Source: Brachionus rotundiformis (lineage: Eukaryota > Rotifera > Eurotatoria > Ploima > Brachionidae). From it: DNA of 64,000 nucleotides. Shown here in pieces: positions 1 to 11,025 of this stretch. The notes under the pieces were generated by a model. The model was given only the letters and a program-made list of their open reading frames with translations, searched no databases and was not told where the DNA came from. Location of the stretch: positions 1,100,031 through 1,164,030 of the forward strand of contig JAESIW010000020.1 of NCBI GenBank assembly GCA_016802295.1. Direction: 5' to 3'. Within the stretch, counting starts at the first letter, position 1. Every line of letters starts with the position of its first letter. Both the position numbers and the translations under genes were made by a program.

Positions 1-1360
1 TAAGCACCGGCGACTAGGGACTAGTGCTTTTCCTTGACTTTGTTTGTTTAATCTCAACAAATATTTGACTTTGTGTTGTGGCTATAGAGCATCCACATGT
101 GAGCTCTTTGGCCAAATGGACACAACTCGGATCTCGGGCTTTGTATGAAAAAGACGGCTCTTGGCCCCAAGTCATATCCTTTAACTCCAAATATTATTAT
201 AAATATCAATACTTTTAAACATAAAATGAATTAACATTTAAATTGGTAGAAATCTGCATGCTAACCTTTGTTAATTTGGAGGAAATTAATAGTTTTATTT
301 AAAAATGAGTAAAATTTAAGACAACAAGTTTATTGTGTAGAGTTGATTATGGAAATTAGGCTGTTACAAGTGGTGGAAATGCTGATAAGATGATCTTGCT
401 TGGATGAATTAGAATCAATTACCATTTGTATGTCGAAATTGGAAATGTTTTTATTCTATATTTTTTAGATATAATATTTTTTATCAAAGAATATATTAGC
501 ACACATGTGCCGGACTCGGCTCAAATCAGATTTCAAGCCTAATTTAAAAATTGAATAAAAAGTTGCATTCATTATCCTAAATTCAAAGGTTATACAGAAT
601 AGAATAGATACTCAACAGCATATGATAATCGGTTGATTCATTTTTTAAAACCTTTTGTTCCATGCAAACCAAAGCTGAAATAACAAAATGGGAACTAGGC
701 TAGCAACTCAAAGTCGTGCTTGTGTGTGCGATCAAAAGACCATGAAATAGATAGAGATTTAGATTGGAGTAATTTATTTATTTTGCAATCTAAATAGATA
801 TATATGAGAAAGTTTATTTTTATCCATGGAGGATTATTGATCAGATAATTAGGCTGGTAATTTGTTATTGTTATTTTAAAAAAGCTAATAAAAATATTCA
901 AACTTTCCGATTTTGTTTTTCTTTGTAATATCGCTAAAATGCTAACTTTAATTGAACCAATTATTTGGGGATATTGATTGAAACTTATCTGTTCAAATCA
1001 ATTAAATCTTAGCACCGATCAAATGGTCTCCAGAGACTCTTATACAAACATTTTACTTTTTTTTTAATTCTTTAGAATTCAATTCCTTAATGAGCTCGGA
1101 TTTTTGGATTTAAGTTTTTCAATATTATTTAAATTGCACTTATTAAGAGCATTTGATTCAGATTAATAATTTGTATATAATTTTTGCTTCATTCATTCAT
1201 GGACACAATTTTTCATATTTTGTTTAATTGCTGCTTATAAGCAAATTTAAAAATTTTCAAAAAATTATTATCTTTAACAGATAAAAAAAAAGATGATATG
1301 TTGAATTTGGAAAAATTCTCATAATTTGATTCGAAATGTAAATAACAAAATCTGACTTTT
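1..1360. other. Intergenic, no gene seen
   Basis: No convincing coding region on either strand. Most of it is AT-rich spacer. The first 180 bases and a patch near 505-535 are richer in G+C than the rest and could be worn mobile-element sequence, but I cannot assign them. Confidence 0.5.
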
Positions 1361-1690
1361 TTCCCTTAAATCCTCCTTGTGAAGCATTGGGTCATTACTT
1401 TTGATTTCTAGTCAAGTTCATCTTTTGCCTTCACCATTGGGCTTCACCCATGTTATTCCCATTTAGGCTTGCTCTTTCGTAATTATTGACCCCCATGTTA
1501 TTGCTGATCGTTCTATCTTAACACTTGCGGTTTCCAGTGAAGACCTCTGCTCTGTCTCGGTTTGGTATTCGTATTCTTTTCATTCTAAGTACATATCCAA
1601 GCCACCGCAGTCTTTTTTGGACACATTGACTCATTACCTCTGACTTCGTCCTTCTTAGGCTATCAGAGTGGAAAGTTTGCTGTAAAACTT
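1361..1690 (-). mobile_element. LINE 3'-end fragment (RTE-like family)
   Basis: Read on the minus strand, this stretch nearly matches the LINE tail at about 17630-17710: both contain the run that translates as the Arg-Trp-Leu-Gly-Tyr-Val-Leu-Arg-Met motif near the end of RTE-like reverse-transcriptase ORFs. The reading frame is broken by stops and only the 3' part remains. It is one of three relatives of this family in the window (also 14885-17870 and 59590-59740). The family name is from general resemblance. Confidence 0.6.
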
Positions 1691-3402
1691 TGATTTATGA
1701 ATGAATACTCCTTTTGCTTTTGCAAGTATATTCTTAATATCTTTATGTGTCCCCATTGTTTAAGTTATGATATTTCCTAATTATGTGAATTCACTTACAC
1801 ACTCAGTTTGAGTACCATCTATCGAAATTGGGATAAACAATTTGGTATTAATGCGCACGAATTATTTTTGGTCCTAAATGTGTAATTAAATTTCAAATTT
1901 CATAGCAGATTTTTATAATATTTTAAAGCTTTAATTTTAATTTTTTGAAAAAAAGATAAGTAATTTTTAAATAATGTATTGAAATTTAATTGCGCATTTA
2001 AAATATCTTGGTCAATGTGGAAAAAGAAGTTTGATCAAAAATTTTACTTCCTTTTCTCTTTTTGTTAAATAAATCACTAAATAATCTCCAAAGTACATCT
2101 TGAAGCTTTGTAGTTAACTCCAACTCTATACCCCTTGGTTGTTTTCCTCATGACAAAATCAGTCAAAAAGTTGACTAATAAACTAAAATTTACCAGTGAC
2201 AAAATTATGTTTGAATTAGTCCAATATGGGATTGGCATACATGGTCACTTATTTTTTTATCATATTTTTTAATTTTAGTTTTACTTGTATGAAAAAATAT
2301 CTGTTTGATCTATCTAAAAATTGATGAGTTTTGTAAAAGAAGTGTTAAACTGTCCTCTTATTTGTTCTTTTAAACTGAAAATACAAAGTTCCATTCTAAA
2401 ATATGATTTATGCTTTAAATAGAATTTCAATCCAAAATTAAAAAATAAATTTTTTGGTTATTTGTTTTCAAAATAAGTTACAAAGATCTAAATATCACAT
2501 CTGCTATAAACATGAACTAAATTTTGATAAAAATTTAAGTCTGTATGATTAGTTAATTTAGAAAAAAAAATGTGTATTTAAAGACAGATTTTTATTTAAG
2601 GAAATAATTTGAAATTTTAAAATTCTTCAAATAAATATATTCTAAATATACCTTTTATTATAATTAATAGAATAAGTATTATAAAAAATTTAAATTAGTA
2701 AATAATGATTTGATTAAAATATTTCTCTATTACTTGAAATTTAAATGAAAAATAATTAATAAAAGAAGAGAAAAAAAATAAAAAAGAAAAAAATTTTAAT
2801 TGAATCAATCAAAGTAAATTTGAAAATATTTTTCAAGCTAAATTTACATCAAAAAGTTGTAAGATTTAAAAATTTAAGTTTATTTTGTTAATTCAAGTTT
2901 TTAATCAATTGTTAATAATTTATCATTTAATTAAATATAAAGTTAAGAAATTAATTAAATTATCAATTTCATTCTTTAAATATTTAATAAGCATCTTTTA
3001 GATCCATTCTATTCCATTTTATTAAAATGTTATATAAATGGTTTATTTTATTTTAAGTATTCTAAAATCAGTTTAAACTCAAAAACAAATAATACATTTT
3101 CTTAATTAATTTAACAATTTATTTATCTCAATTTTAGTTTATATCCAATAAATGTTTTCATAATTAAATACGCGTGTTTGTTATTAATATATTTTGATAG
3201 TTAATCTACCGAGAACTAAAAAAATTACTATAACGAATTTATTTACATGTAGAATATTATTCTGTTTAGAATCTTTAACATTAAATACAATTTAATTATA
3301 TTCATTTAAATAGAAAAGTTTTAATAAATCAAATTTTATCAAATACTGATTTAAAAACAGTTTTTGTTAAAAAATTTTTTAGATTAGATCTAAGAAAAAA
3401 CA
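1691..3402. other. Intergenic, no gene seen
   Basis: Very AT-rich spacer with homopolymer runs. No coding frame, RNA gene or repeat could be supported. Confidence 0.5.
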
Positions 3403-3474
3403 AGGGGGCATCCGGGATTGAACCGGAGACCTCTCGATCTGCAGTCGAATGCTCTACCACTGAGCTATACCCCC
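3403..3474 (-). tRNA. tRNA-Cys (GCA)
   Basis: 72 nt cloverleaf on the minus strand. The 7-bp acceptor stem pairs GGGGGTA with TGCCCCC, the D arm and the TTCAATC T-loop are present, the anticodon loop CTGCAGA gives GCA, and the discriminator base is U as expected for tRNA-Cys. No intron. A run of six T follows the 3' end and fits a Pol III terminator. The sequence is identical to the tRNA at 3600-3671 on the other strand. Confidence 0.95.
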
Positions 3475-3599
3475 TTAATAACATAGTTAACATTATATCC
3501 CTAAAATAACTATTAAAATATTATTTGTTTAGGCTTTAAATTTAACTCATAGTTGCAAACTGAAAGGTAAATCTTTACTTTGACCTATAGAAATCGAAA

Positions 3600-3671
3600 G
3601 GGGGTATAGCTCAGTGGTAGAGCATTCGACTGCAGATCGAGAGGTCTCCGGTTCAATCCCGGATGCCCCCT
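3600..3671 (+). tRNA. tRNA-Cys (GCA)
   Basis: Second copy, plus strand, identical over 72 nt to 3403-3474: same stems, GCA anticodon, U discriminator, A- and B-box sequence. A T5 Pol III terminator follows a few bases downstream. Confidence 0.95.
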
Positions 3672-4747
3672 TGTTTTTACTCCATTCAAAATTTATATTT
3701 TGAAAAACAAAATTGACCAAATCTCTTTTAACATTTCCCTCATCTTAGCTCTATATTTTACATAATTATTTATTTAAATAATTCTTTTCTACCTTAATAT
3801 ATATTTTTAATTAAATCTGCAACAAATCCTTATTTTTTTAAAATAAGAATTAATAAAAATAAAACTAGAAAATTTTAATTATTGAAGCTTTTTTTTATTA
3901 TCAACGATAGTGGACTTTTTTGAAAATAATTTTCATATAATTAAAATTCAGATAACATGAATTTGTTGAAAATAATAAATTAAAAATTAAAATTAAAATT
4001 CAGCTTAAAATTTAATTTGACAAGACAATTTTTGCATCATCATTCATTTGAAAAGATTTTTTTTATGACTTTTAATAGTTAAATATTTATGATTTTGAAT
4101 TTTATCAAATTAATTTTTTTGTTTTTTTGTTAACAATCTTTTTTGCTAACAAAGTTAAATTTGAATTTAAATTTTTAATGCTCTAAATTTTTTTTATTTG
4201 AATTGATACTTATCTTTTAATATTTTTTATTTGATCTTATTTTTAAATTTAATCGAAGTTTGCATATATATATATATGATTATAATTCGAGGAATTTATA
4301 TTTTTAAATTTTTTAAAAACAAAATATCTAAGTGTCCTTTGGCACAATTCTTTTTAATTTTAGAGCTTTTTTCATTGAGATCAAAATAAGTTTTTCCAAA
4401 AACTAAACTTTGTCCCAAGTTGAATGTAAGAATTTTTTGATAAATTTTCTATATAATCAAGCTTTGATAGTAAACTATCGATAATTTTTTTATGTGAAAA
4501 TTACCAAACCGAAACATAGTAAAAGATATTTTATTATTTCAGAAATTAAAAGGTGAGGTTTGTCAAAATGATTTAAAAAAGCCCCCTACACCTCTGTATA
4601 CAAATTTCAGTGTTTGAAAAATAATTGAGAAAAATATTAATGATTATAAAATCATTTAACTATGAAGAATGCAATCAAAACTGCTTATAAATACCTAACT
4701 TACTTCATTTTGTACAAAATTTTTCCAAAAAATCAACTGGCTCCAAA
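3672..4747. other. Intergenic; presumed ELOVL promoter side
   Basis: AT-rich spacer between tRNA-Cys and the first elongase gene. No gene seen. The proximal part presumably holds the elongase promoter, but no motif can be singled out. Confidence 0.4.
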
Positions 4748-5876
4748 ATGGAACGACTTGTCAGTTCATATAACTACTATTTGTCCATTGCTGGTAATTA
4801 AAATCAACATAATTTAAAATTGAATATTAAAAATTTTAATTTAAAATTTAAGATAAACGTCTTGAAAATCGGTTTGGCATGAGCAGCATTTTTTCCCCTA
4901 TTTTAACTTTGGTCATTTATGGAATCATTCTGTACTTAATTCGTAAAATAATGGAAAACAGAAAGCCATTCGAGCTCAAAACTTTTATGATATTTTATAA
5001 CCTTTTTCAAGTCGTAGCCTCTTTTTATAATTGTTTTGAAGTAAAGTCCAAAATCATCAATTAAAGAAAATATATTAATTCCAAAATTTAATAGATTTTA
5101 TATCTGGTGATTAAAATGAAATATAGTTTAACATGTGAGCCGGTAGATTATTCTGATGATCCAGATGCTACTAGAGTAATCAAATCAATTTTATAATTAT
5201 TATTTTTATTAAAAATTGTCATTCTTTTAAGTTAGCTTATGCAATACATTTTTATTATGTGATGAAAGTGACAGACCTGATGGACACTGTGATATAAATA
5301 ATACTAATTACTTACAAAATAACTAATGAAATTGTTTAAAGATAATTTTTGCATTGAGGAAAAAATCAAATCAAATAACCTTTTTGCATGTGTTCCATCA
5401 TTCGTCTATGATAGTGACCGGTTGGCTTGGAACAAAATGGGTCCCTGGCGGTCAATGTAAATTTAACTTAGTGGCAAAAAATGTCAATTAAAGTCTTAAT
5501 TTTAAGCATTTGTATGCGTTATGTTCAACTCATTTGTTCACGGGGTTATGTATGGCTACTATGGATTAGCTTCGATGGGTCCTTCTGTGCAAAAGTACCT
5601 ATGGTGGAAAAAATACTTGACCCAATTACAATTGGTATACTTTGATGAATATTGATAATATAGGAATTTGCTTAATTTAAAAAAAAGTTCCAATTTCTCT
5701 GTGTTGTATCCCATTCACTTGTAAATGCCACCCAAACCGAGTGCACATATCCAAAAGCTTTCGTGTACTCGACCGCGATTTACACCACTCTGATCGCTGG
5801 TCTATTTGTTAATTTTTATAGAAAATCTTATTTATTAAAAAAATCGGCTAAAATTGGAGAAAAAAAAGCTGAATAG
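4748..5876 (+). CDS. Fatty-acid elongase, ELOVL family (copy 1)
   Basis: Seven exons: 4748-4793, 4853-5040, 5095-5175, 5232-5288, 5342-5456, 5507-5634, 5688-5876. Splice phases agree throughout and give 267 residues, typical for the family. ELOVL enzymes are multi-pass ER proteins catalysing the condensing step of very-long-chain fatty-acid elongation (3-ketoacyl-CoA synthase). Visible hallmarks are the MENRKPFELK segment, the histidine box HVFHH in exon 5, a YGYYGL stretch in exon 6, and a Lys-rich C-terminus compatible with ER retention. The start is the first ATG of exon 1 and matches copy 2. Its tandem neighbour at 7479-8586 has exons of identical size except the last. Substrate length cannot be read from sequence. 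Confidence 0.9.
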
Positions 5877-7478
5877 TTAATTTTTTTCGATTTTTATAAA
5901 TTAAATTTTGGCTCTTTTTTAAAAAAAGAAGTTTAAATTAATAAAAAATATATAAAAAATTAGATTTAATTTAGCTGAGCGGTGATGTGTTTGTTTAAAT
6001 ATTTGTCTATTTTATTTAAAATTTAAATGAGTTTATTAATAAAAGAGTAAATTTTTCCTTATTTTAATAAATATCAAAGAGAATTTAAATATTATCGCAT
6101 AAATTATATATTTATTTTATTATTATTTTTTCGTCGCTTGCAAAAAAATAACTATCAATTTTTAAATATAAAATTGACACTTTTAAGCTCAAAGTGATAT
6201 GTAAGGATAATAGATGCTAAAAAAACTTAAATGACCAAATGATTAAATTAAAATTAGAGATTTTTAATCAGTGTTGATAAAATGATACATGGAGTAAAAA
6301 AAGAGCTTATAGCTATCGAACTAATACAAAAACTAAGTCAAATAAGATATCAAATTTAATTTAATTAAACCACGATTTAAGAAAACCTTAAATAATACGA
6401 ACTTTAAATTTTTTTGTAGATTGTTCTTATTAAAAGACTCAAAATAAGTTATTTAAATTTAAAACATTTTGGCTAATCAGCAAACCATTAATCACCTTAG
6501 CAAAAATTATTTTAGATTTTTTTACTTAATAATTAATTCAAAATATCCATTTGGAATAAATTAATAAAAATATATTAAAAAATCTTTCTTTTTTTTGTTA
6601 CTGGTTTTCAATGTATCTATTAATCTAGTGTAGGCATCGCTGCATTCTTTCTGTATCTTAATTATCCTTTTTTTTTCTTACTATTATGAATTTATTCAAA
6701 ATCAGATAGTGAATATTAAATATATTTATTTAATTATCTAAAAATTTATGAATATGTAGACATCATTTGAATCAAATTGGGAATTTTAGATAAATAGATA
6801 CTATTCAATTTTAAAAATTTATCAGACAGAATTTTTTTAGCTGAATAAATCAATTATCCTATAAATTTTATTAACAAAAACAGAATGGGCTCAATTGTAG
6901 CTCTGTAAATTAATATTACTATGTCGATTGATTAAAATATTTAAATTTAAAGCTTTATTTCTATAGTTTTTAGCACTTTTGGTTTCAAAGAAAAAATTAT
7001 GCATATCTAAAATGTGTCTAAAAAAATTTAAGTTCGTTTCCAAAGCTATTTGAGACATTAGATTCGAAATGAAATTTTAAAAACGATTTAGTTTAAAATT
7101 GGTGAATAATTAGATTAATAACTCATAAATTAAAGATCATATTTGAATAAAGCGATGCTTTGAATAACATGTATTTAGTATGAAGTTACGATGCATTTTT
7201 AAATCAAATCAAAGTACAATTTTTTTTTTAAACAATCTAAAAATTTTTATAAATATATCATCTTATGAAAAATATGGAGCAAACATTTACCATTTAAAAT
7301 GTTTTTTAAATACTAATAATTAATTATTTTGCTTCAAGAAAATAGTCATAATTTTTCTTTATAAACAGTTTTCGCTAGTTTAACTTATGTATTCTTTTTT
7401 TTCCAAATCACTAAACTGTGAAAATATACAAATAGATAAAGCTCATTTCGATATTTGAAGCTAAATTTTAATCAAAAC
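5877..7478. other. Spacer between the two elongase genes
   Basis: 1.6 kb of AT-rich sequence, no gene or repeat recognised. Includes the 3' UTR of copy 1 and presumably the promoter of copy 2. Confidence 0.5.
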
Positions 7479-8586
7479 ATGGACAATCAAACGGACATAT
7501 TTTCCTATTGGGCATCCATCGCAGGTACATATCACTAATTAGTCACACTAATTATAAAGAATATCTTCAGACCCCAGAATGAGCAACAAATTCTCCATGG
7601 ACTCGATAATGTCGCCTATTAAAATTCTGGTTGTGTACGTGGCTTTACTTGGAGTTATTGTGAAGCTTATGGAAAATCGTGAACCATTTGAGCTTAAAAA
7701 ATTCATGATCGGCTACAATTTGTGTCAAGTTATCGCTTCATTTTACAACTCATTTGAAGTAGATAGAAATTTTAATTATAAATAAGAATAGAATTGATAT
7801 TTTTCACAAAATTTAGATAATTTTTTTGGCTATTCAAAGTAGATTTAGTTTAACATGCCAGCCTGTGGATTACTCCGAAAACCATTTGGCACAAGGAGTA
7901 GGAACTTATTTTTTGCTCTAAATATTTTTTATTGAATTTTATTTACCAAGATGGCAAATGCTATTTATTTTTATTATTTAATGAAACTGGCGGATTTAAT
8001 TGACACAGTAAATTAGAATTACTATTTACTATTTTTAATTAACTAACCATTTAAAATGTGTAGATAATTTTTGCACTTAGAAAAAAATCCAACCAAATAA
8101 CATTCTTGCACGTATATCACCATATTTCAATGGTTTTGACTGCCTGGTCTGGAACCAAATGGGTTGCAGGAGGACAAAGTATTTTTTCTAGATTGAGATC
8201 AAAATATTTTAAAGTTTGTCTAAAGCTTTTCTAATCTGTGCCCTTAATTCGCTGGTTCATGCGGTAATGTACAGCTACTATGGACTCGCCGCTTTAGGAC
8301 CATCGGTTCAAAAATATTTGTGGTGGAAAAGATATCTGACTCAATTTCAATTGGTAACCAAGCGAAAAATCAATTTTTAAGAATTTTCTTATTTTATTTT
8401 TTATATTAGATACAATTTACAATTGTAATATCACATGCAATTATTAATTTGTTCCAAAAAGAGTGTACGTATCCGAAAGGCTGGAGCTGGGCGGCTATTA
8501 TCTACACTTCATTTATGGCTCTTTTGTTTATGAATTTCTATAAAAAATCGTATAAAAAGAAGACTGAAAAAGCCCATTCTAATTAG
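7479..8586 (+). CDS. Fatty-acid elongase, ELOVL family (copy 2)
   Basis: Seven exons: 7479-7524, 7571-7758, 7817-7897, 7951-8007, 8064-8178, 8226-8353, 8410-8586, giving 263 residues. The first six exons have exactly the lengths of copy 1 (46, 188, 81, 57, 115, 128 nt), so this is a tandem duplicate. Family marks: MENREPFELK, ADLIDT, histidine box HVYHH, MYSYYGL, and C-terminal Lys clusters. Exon 3 is accepted because both paralogues share an unusual start just before the SLTC motif; other splice choices break the frame. Expected role is ER fatty-acid chain elongation. Many substitutions relative to copy 1 indicate an old duplication with both copies maintained. AATAAA lies soon after the stop. 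Confidence 0.9.
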
Positions 8587-8870
8587 GCTAATTTTTTATG
8601 ATAAATTTTTTTATTTCCAATTATTAAAATAAATTATTCATTCTTTAATTTAATTTTTTTATATTGATTTTAATTTAAACTATGCTTAATTTTCACGTTT
8701 ATTAGACATGTAGAAATAAGTAAATATAAAACTAAATTTTCTTTTAAGACATGGAGTAATTTTAATTGAAAAAATATAAATATTTACCAATGGTACTTTT
8801 TTTAAAAGCATGATTAAACAAATAAAAAACCAAACAATTATTTTATATTTTATTTTTGTTTATCAGTTTA

Positions 8871-10718
8871 TCAAGGAAAATAATTCAAAAAAATTGAATC
8901 TACTATATCATTAAAAAATAGATCAGTGGTATCTATATTTTCGAAATCATTACCGGTTGAATTTTCACTCTCAATTAAATTTTGTATATTATCCATATCT
9001 ATGTTTTGATTTTGATTTATTAACTGATTAGTGTGATTCCACTCGATAAGATTATTTTGTTCATAAGATGATGTAGAAGAATTATACATTTCATTTTTTA
9101 TTGCCAAATTATTGGTATAAACTATGTCATTGAAACTAAAATTACTGGATTCATTTGATAACTCTTGATTATAAATTTTCATATTGCCCATTTGCCGTCG
9201 GTATAAATTTTTCCTCGACTCAAAACTTATAATATTTACAGCTAAATCAAAAAAAAATAATAAAAATAATTTCTTTTTAACAATTAAATTATTATTAATT
9301 ATAAGTTACAAATAGAACATAAGGATAAATACCTTCTTTATCGGCTTGGTCAGAAAAACCAAAAAAATCTTTTGTTAATTTCGATTGATCCAAAGGTTCT
9401 GAATAAACTTTTAAAAATAGTTAAAATAAAATTATAAAATTATTAAGTTGGAGTAGCGGTTGGTCTATTTGTTTACCTGACGGTCTATAGACAAATTCTA
9501 TCTCTTTTGATTCGTATTGTCCAAGTTGTTTTGAATCAGGAGATGACAAATTAGAAGACGGAGACCCCAAACTGCACTCTTCTTCATGGTCTTTATCATT
9601 TTTAAGTGGAATAAACAATTTGAAATAAACAGTAGCTTCTTTATCTATTTGTTTTGGATACTTGGGTGCTTTGAAATTTATGGCACACTATTTCATGTTT
9701 TATATTAAAGACTTAATTCTATTATCTTTTATTTTATTTCTTATTGCATCATTACCTGATAATGAATTTGAGAGTCTTCTATGTCAACTATACTGCTCCA
9801 GCCCGTAGTATCATAAAACTTTACCTTTAATGGTTTTTGGTCTTTTTCCAATTTCTTAATAAAGATGACTACATCTGAACCTCCATCACATGTTGAGCTC
9901 AGATTGAATGTGGAATTTATTGTTAAAGTTACTTTGCGTGATGAGTTGCTAATTATTTGTGAGACCACTGGCTTAAGGATATGATACTTATCTCGTATTA
10001 TTTCAGTGGTCTCGAATGAATCTCTTAGATAAATTTGAAAACAAAGTCTTACACTTGATAAATCAATTGATTGTCTTTCAAATTCAAATCCAACTAATAA
10101 TTAAATAATTACTTAATTAGAATTTTTGAAAATATTTTTGTAAATAAAATTATTACGCTAACCATTAAATGGATCAACATTTTTCTCTTTTAATTCCTGA
10201 ATTCTTTTTTCAATGTCACTCTTTTTGGTAAATTGAATAGTAACACCAGATACACTTTAAAAATATTAAAAAAAAAAATTTTTTATTTTTTGAATGTAAA
10301 CTACTCGAAAAAATGTTCTCCTTTATTTATGTTAAATACAGCAACACCATGCTTACAGTTTTGACCAACTAACTTATGAGGATGAACATGATATGGCTCA
10401 GTTTTATTGACACATGACACAATTAAAGTAGCAGGACCTTCTCCATTTAAAATCTGATAAATAATTAGAAATGATAATAAGGAAACCAGCACTTACCCTA
10501 ACTCTTGGGTATTGACCGTCATATGATTGTTTTTTTTTGTTTTTTTTATTATTTAATGTGTTATCTTTTTCTGGTGTGAAATTCTCAGATACTAAATGTG
10601 TCGATCTGTTTTCGGCTTCATATCTCATGCGATAGATTGGAGATGGTTCATATACAATTTCCGCGCTGGGTACAGGTCTAAGTGCGCTAGGTTGGTACAG
10701 GGCTGCATTTTCAGTCAT
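8871..10718 (-). CDS. Rel/NF-kB-like transcription factor
   Basis: Seven exons on the minus strand: 10497-10718, 10305-10453, 10163-10254, 9756-10093, 9477-9687, 9333-9398, 8871-9241; 482 residues with consistent phases. The Rel homology domain begins near residue 28 (YRMRYEAENR), continues with YPRVRILNGEGPA and PYHVHPHKLVGQNC, and is followed by the IPT dimerisation domain (about 199-300, with LKPVVSQI, CDGGSDVVIF, VKFYDTTGW, FKAPKYP). The tail is Asn/Ser-rich and acidic, possibly transactivating; no ankyrin repeats. Family members bind kB sites as dimers in the nucleus, usually held in the cytoplasm by IkB. Oddity: the DNA-contact loop normally reads R-x-R-Y-x-C-E, but here the Cys is Ala. 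Diverges from DPH1 across a 307-bp spacer. Confidence 0.88.
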
Positions 10719-11025
10719 ACTTTATTTGTACCCAATTAGTTCGAGTAACATCAATGGTGAACTATTATCAAAAAATAAATTATGAAATTATACTTAAGAT
10801 TAAAACCCATAAATTACGTAAAAAAACACAGTTATTTTTTTTAAAATATATTATTAAAATTTTATTAATTCATTTTTGGGAAAATTTTCAATAAACACAA
10901 AAAAAAACGTAAATTATAAACTTTTTAAATATAATCATAATTTTTTTAATATTTTAAAATAAAGTTTACTTTTTGATCAAATTAAAAAATATTTGTTTAA
11001 AAATCAAATATTATCCATAATAAAA
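10719..11025. promoter_or_regulatory. Putative shared promoter of Rel-like gene and DPH1
   Basis: The two genes are head-to-head with only 307 bp between the chosen start codons (274 bp if DPH1 starts at 10993). Both promoters must lie here or overlap the 5' UTRs. The sequence is AT-rich and no specific element is identified. Confidence 0.35.

Larger units (their letters stand above)
3403..3671. repeat. Inverted repeat formed by two tRNA-Cys genes
   Basis: Two identical 72-bp tRNA genes in opposite orientation, transcribed away from each other, separated by 125 bp of unrelated AT-rich spacer. The match extends only about two bases past the mature 3' ends, so the duplication is tRNA-sized or old with diverged flanks. 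Confidence 0.9.

Noticed and set aside
695..901. 68-codon minus-strand open frame near the left end
   Set aside because: No resemblance to a known family and no neighbouring exons in phase.
4270..4282. TA dinucleotide run
   Set aside because: Short simple repeat of no consequence in such AT-rich DNA.
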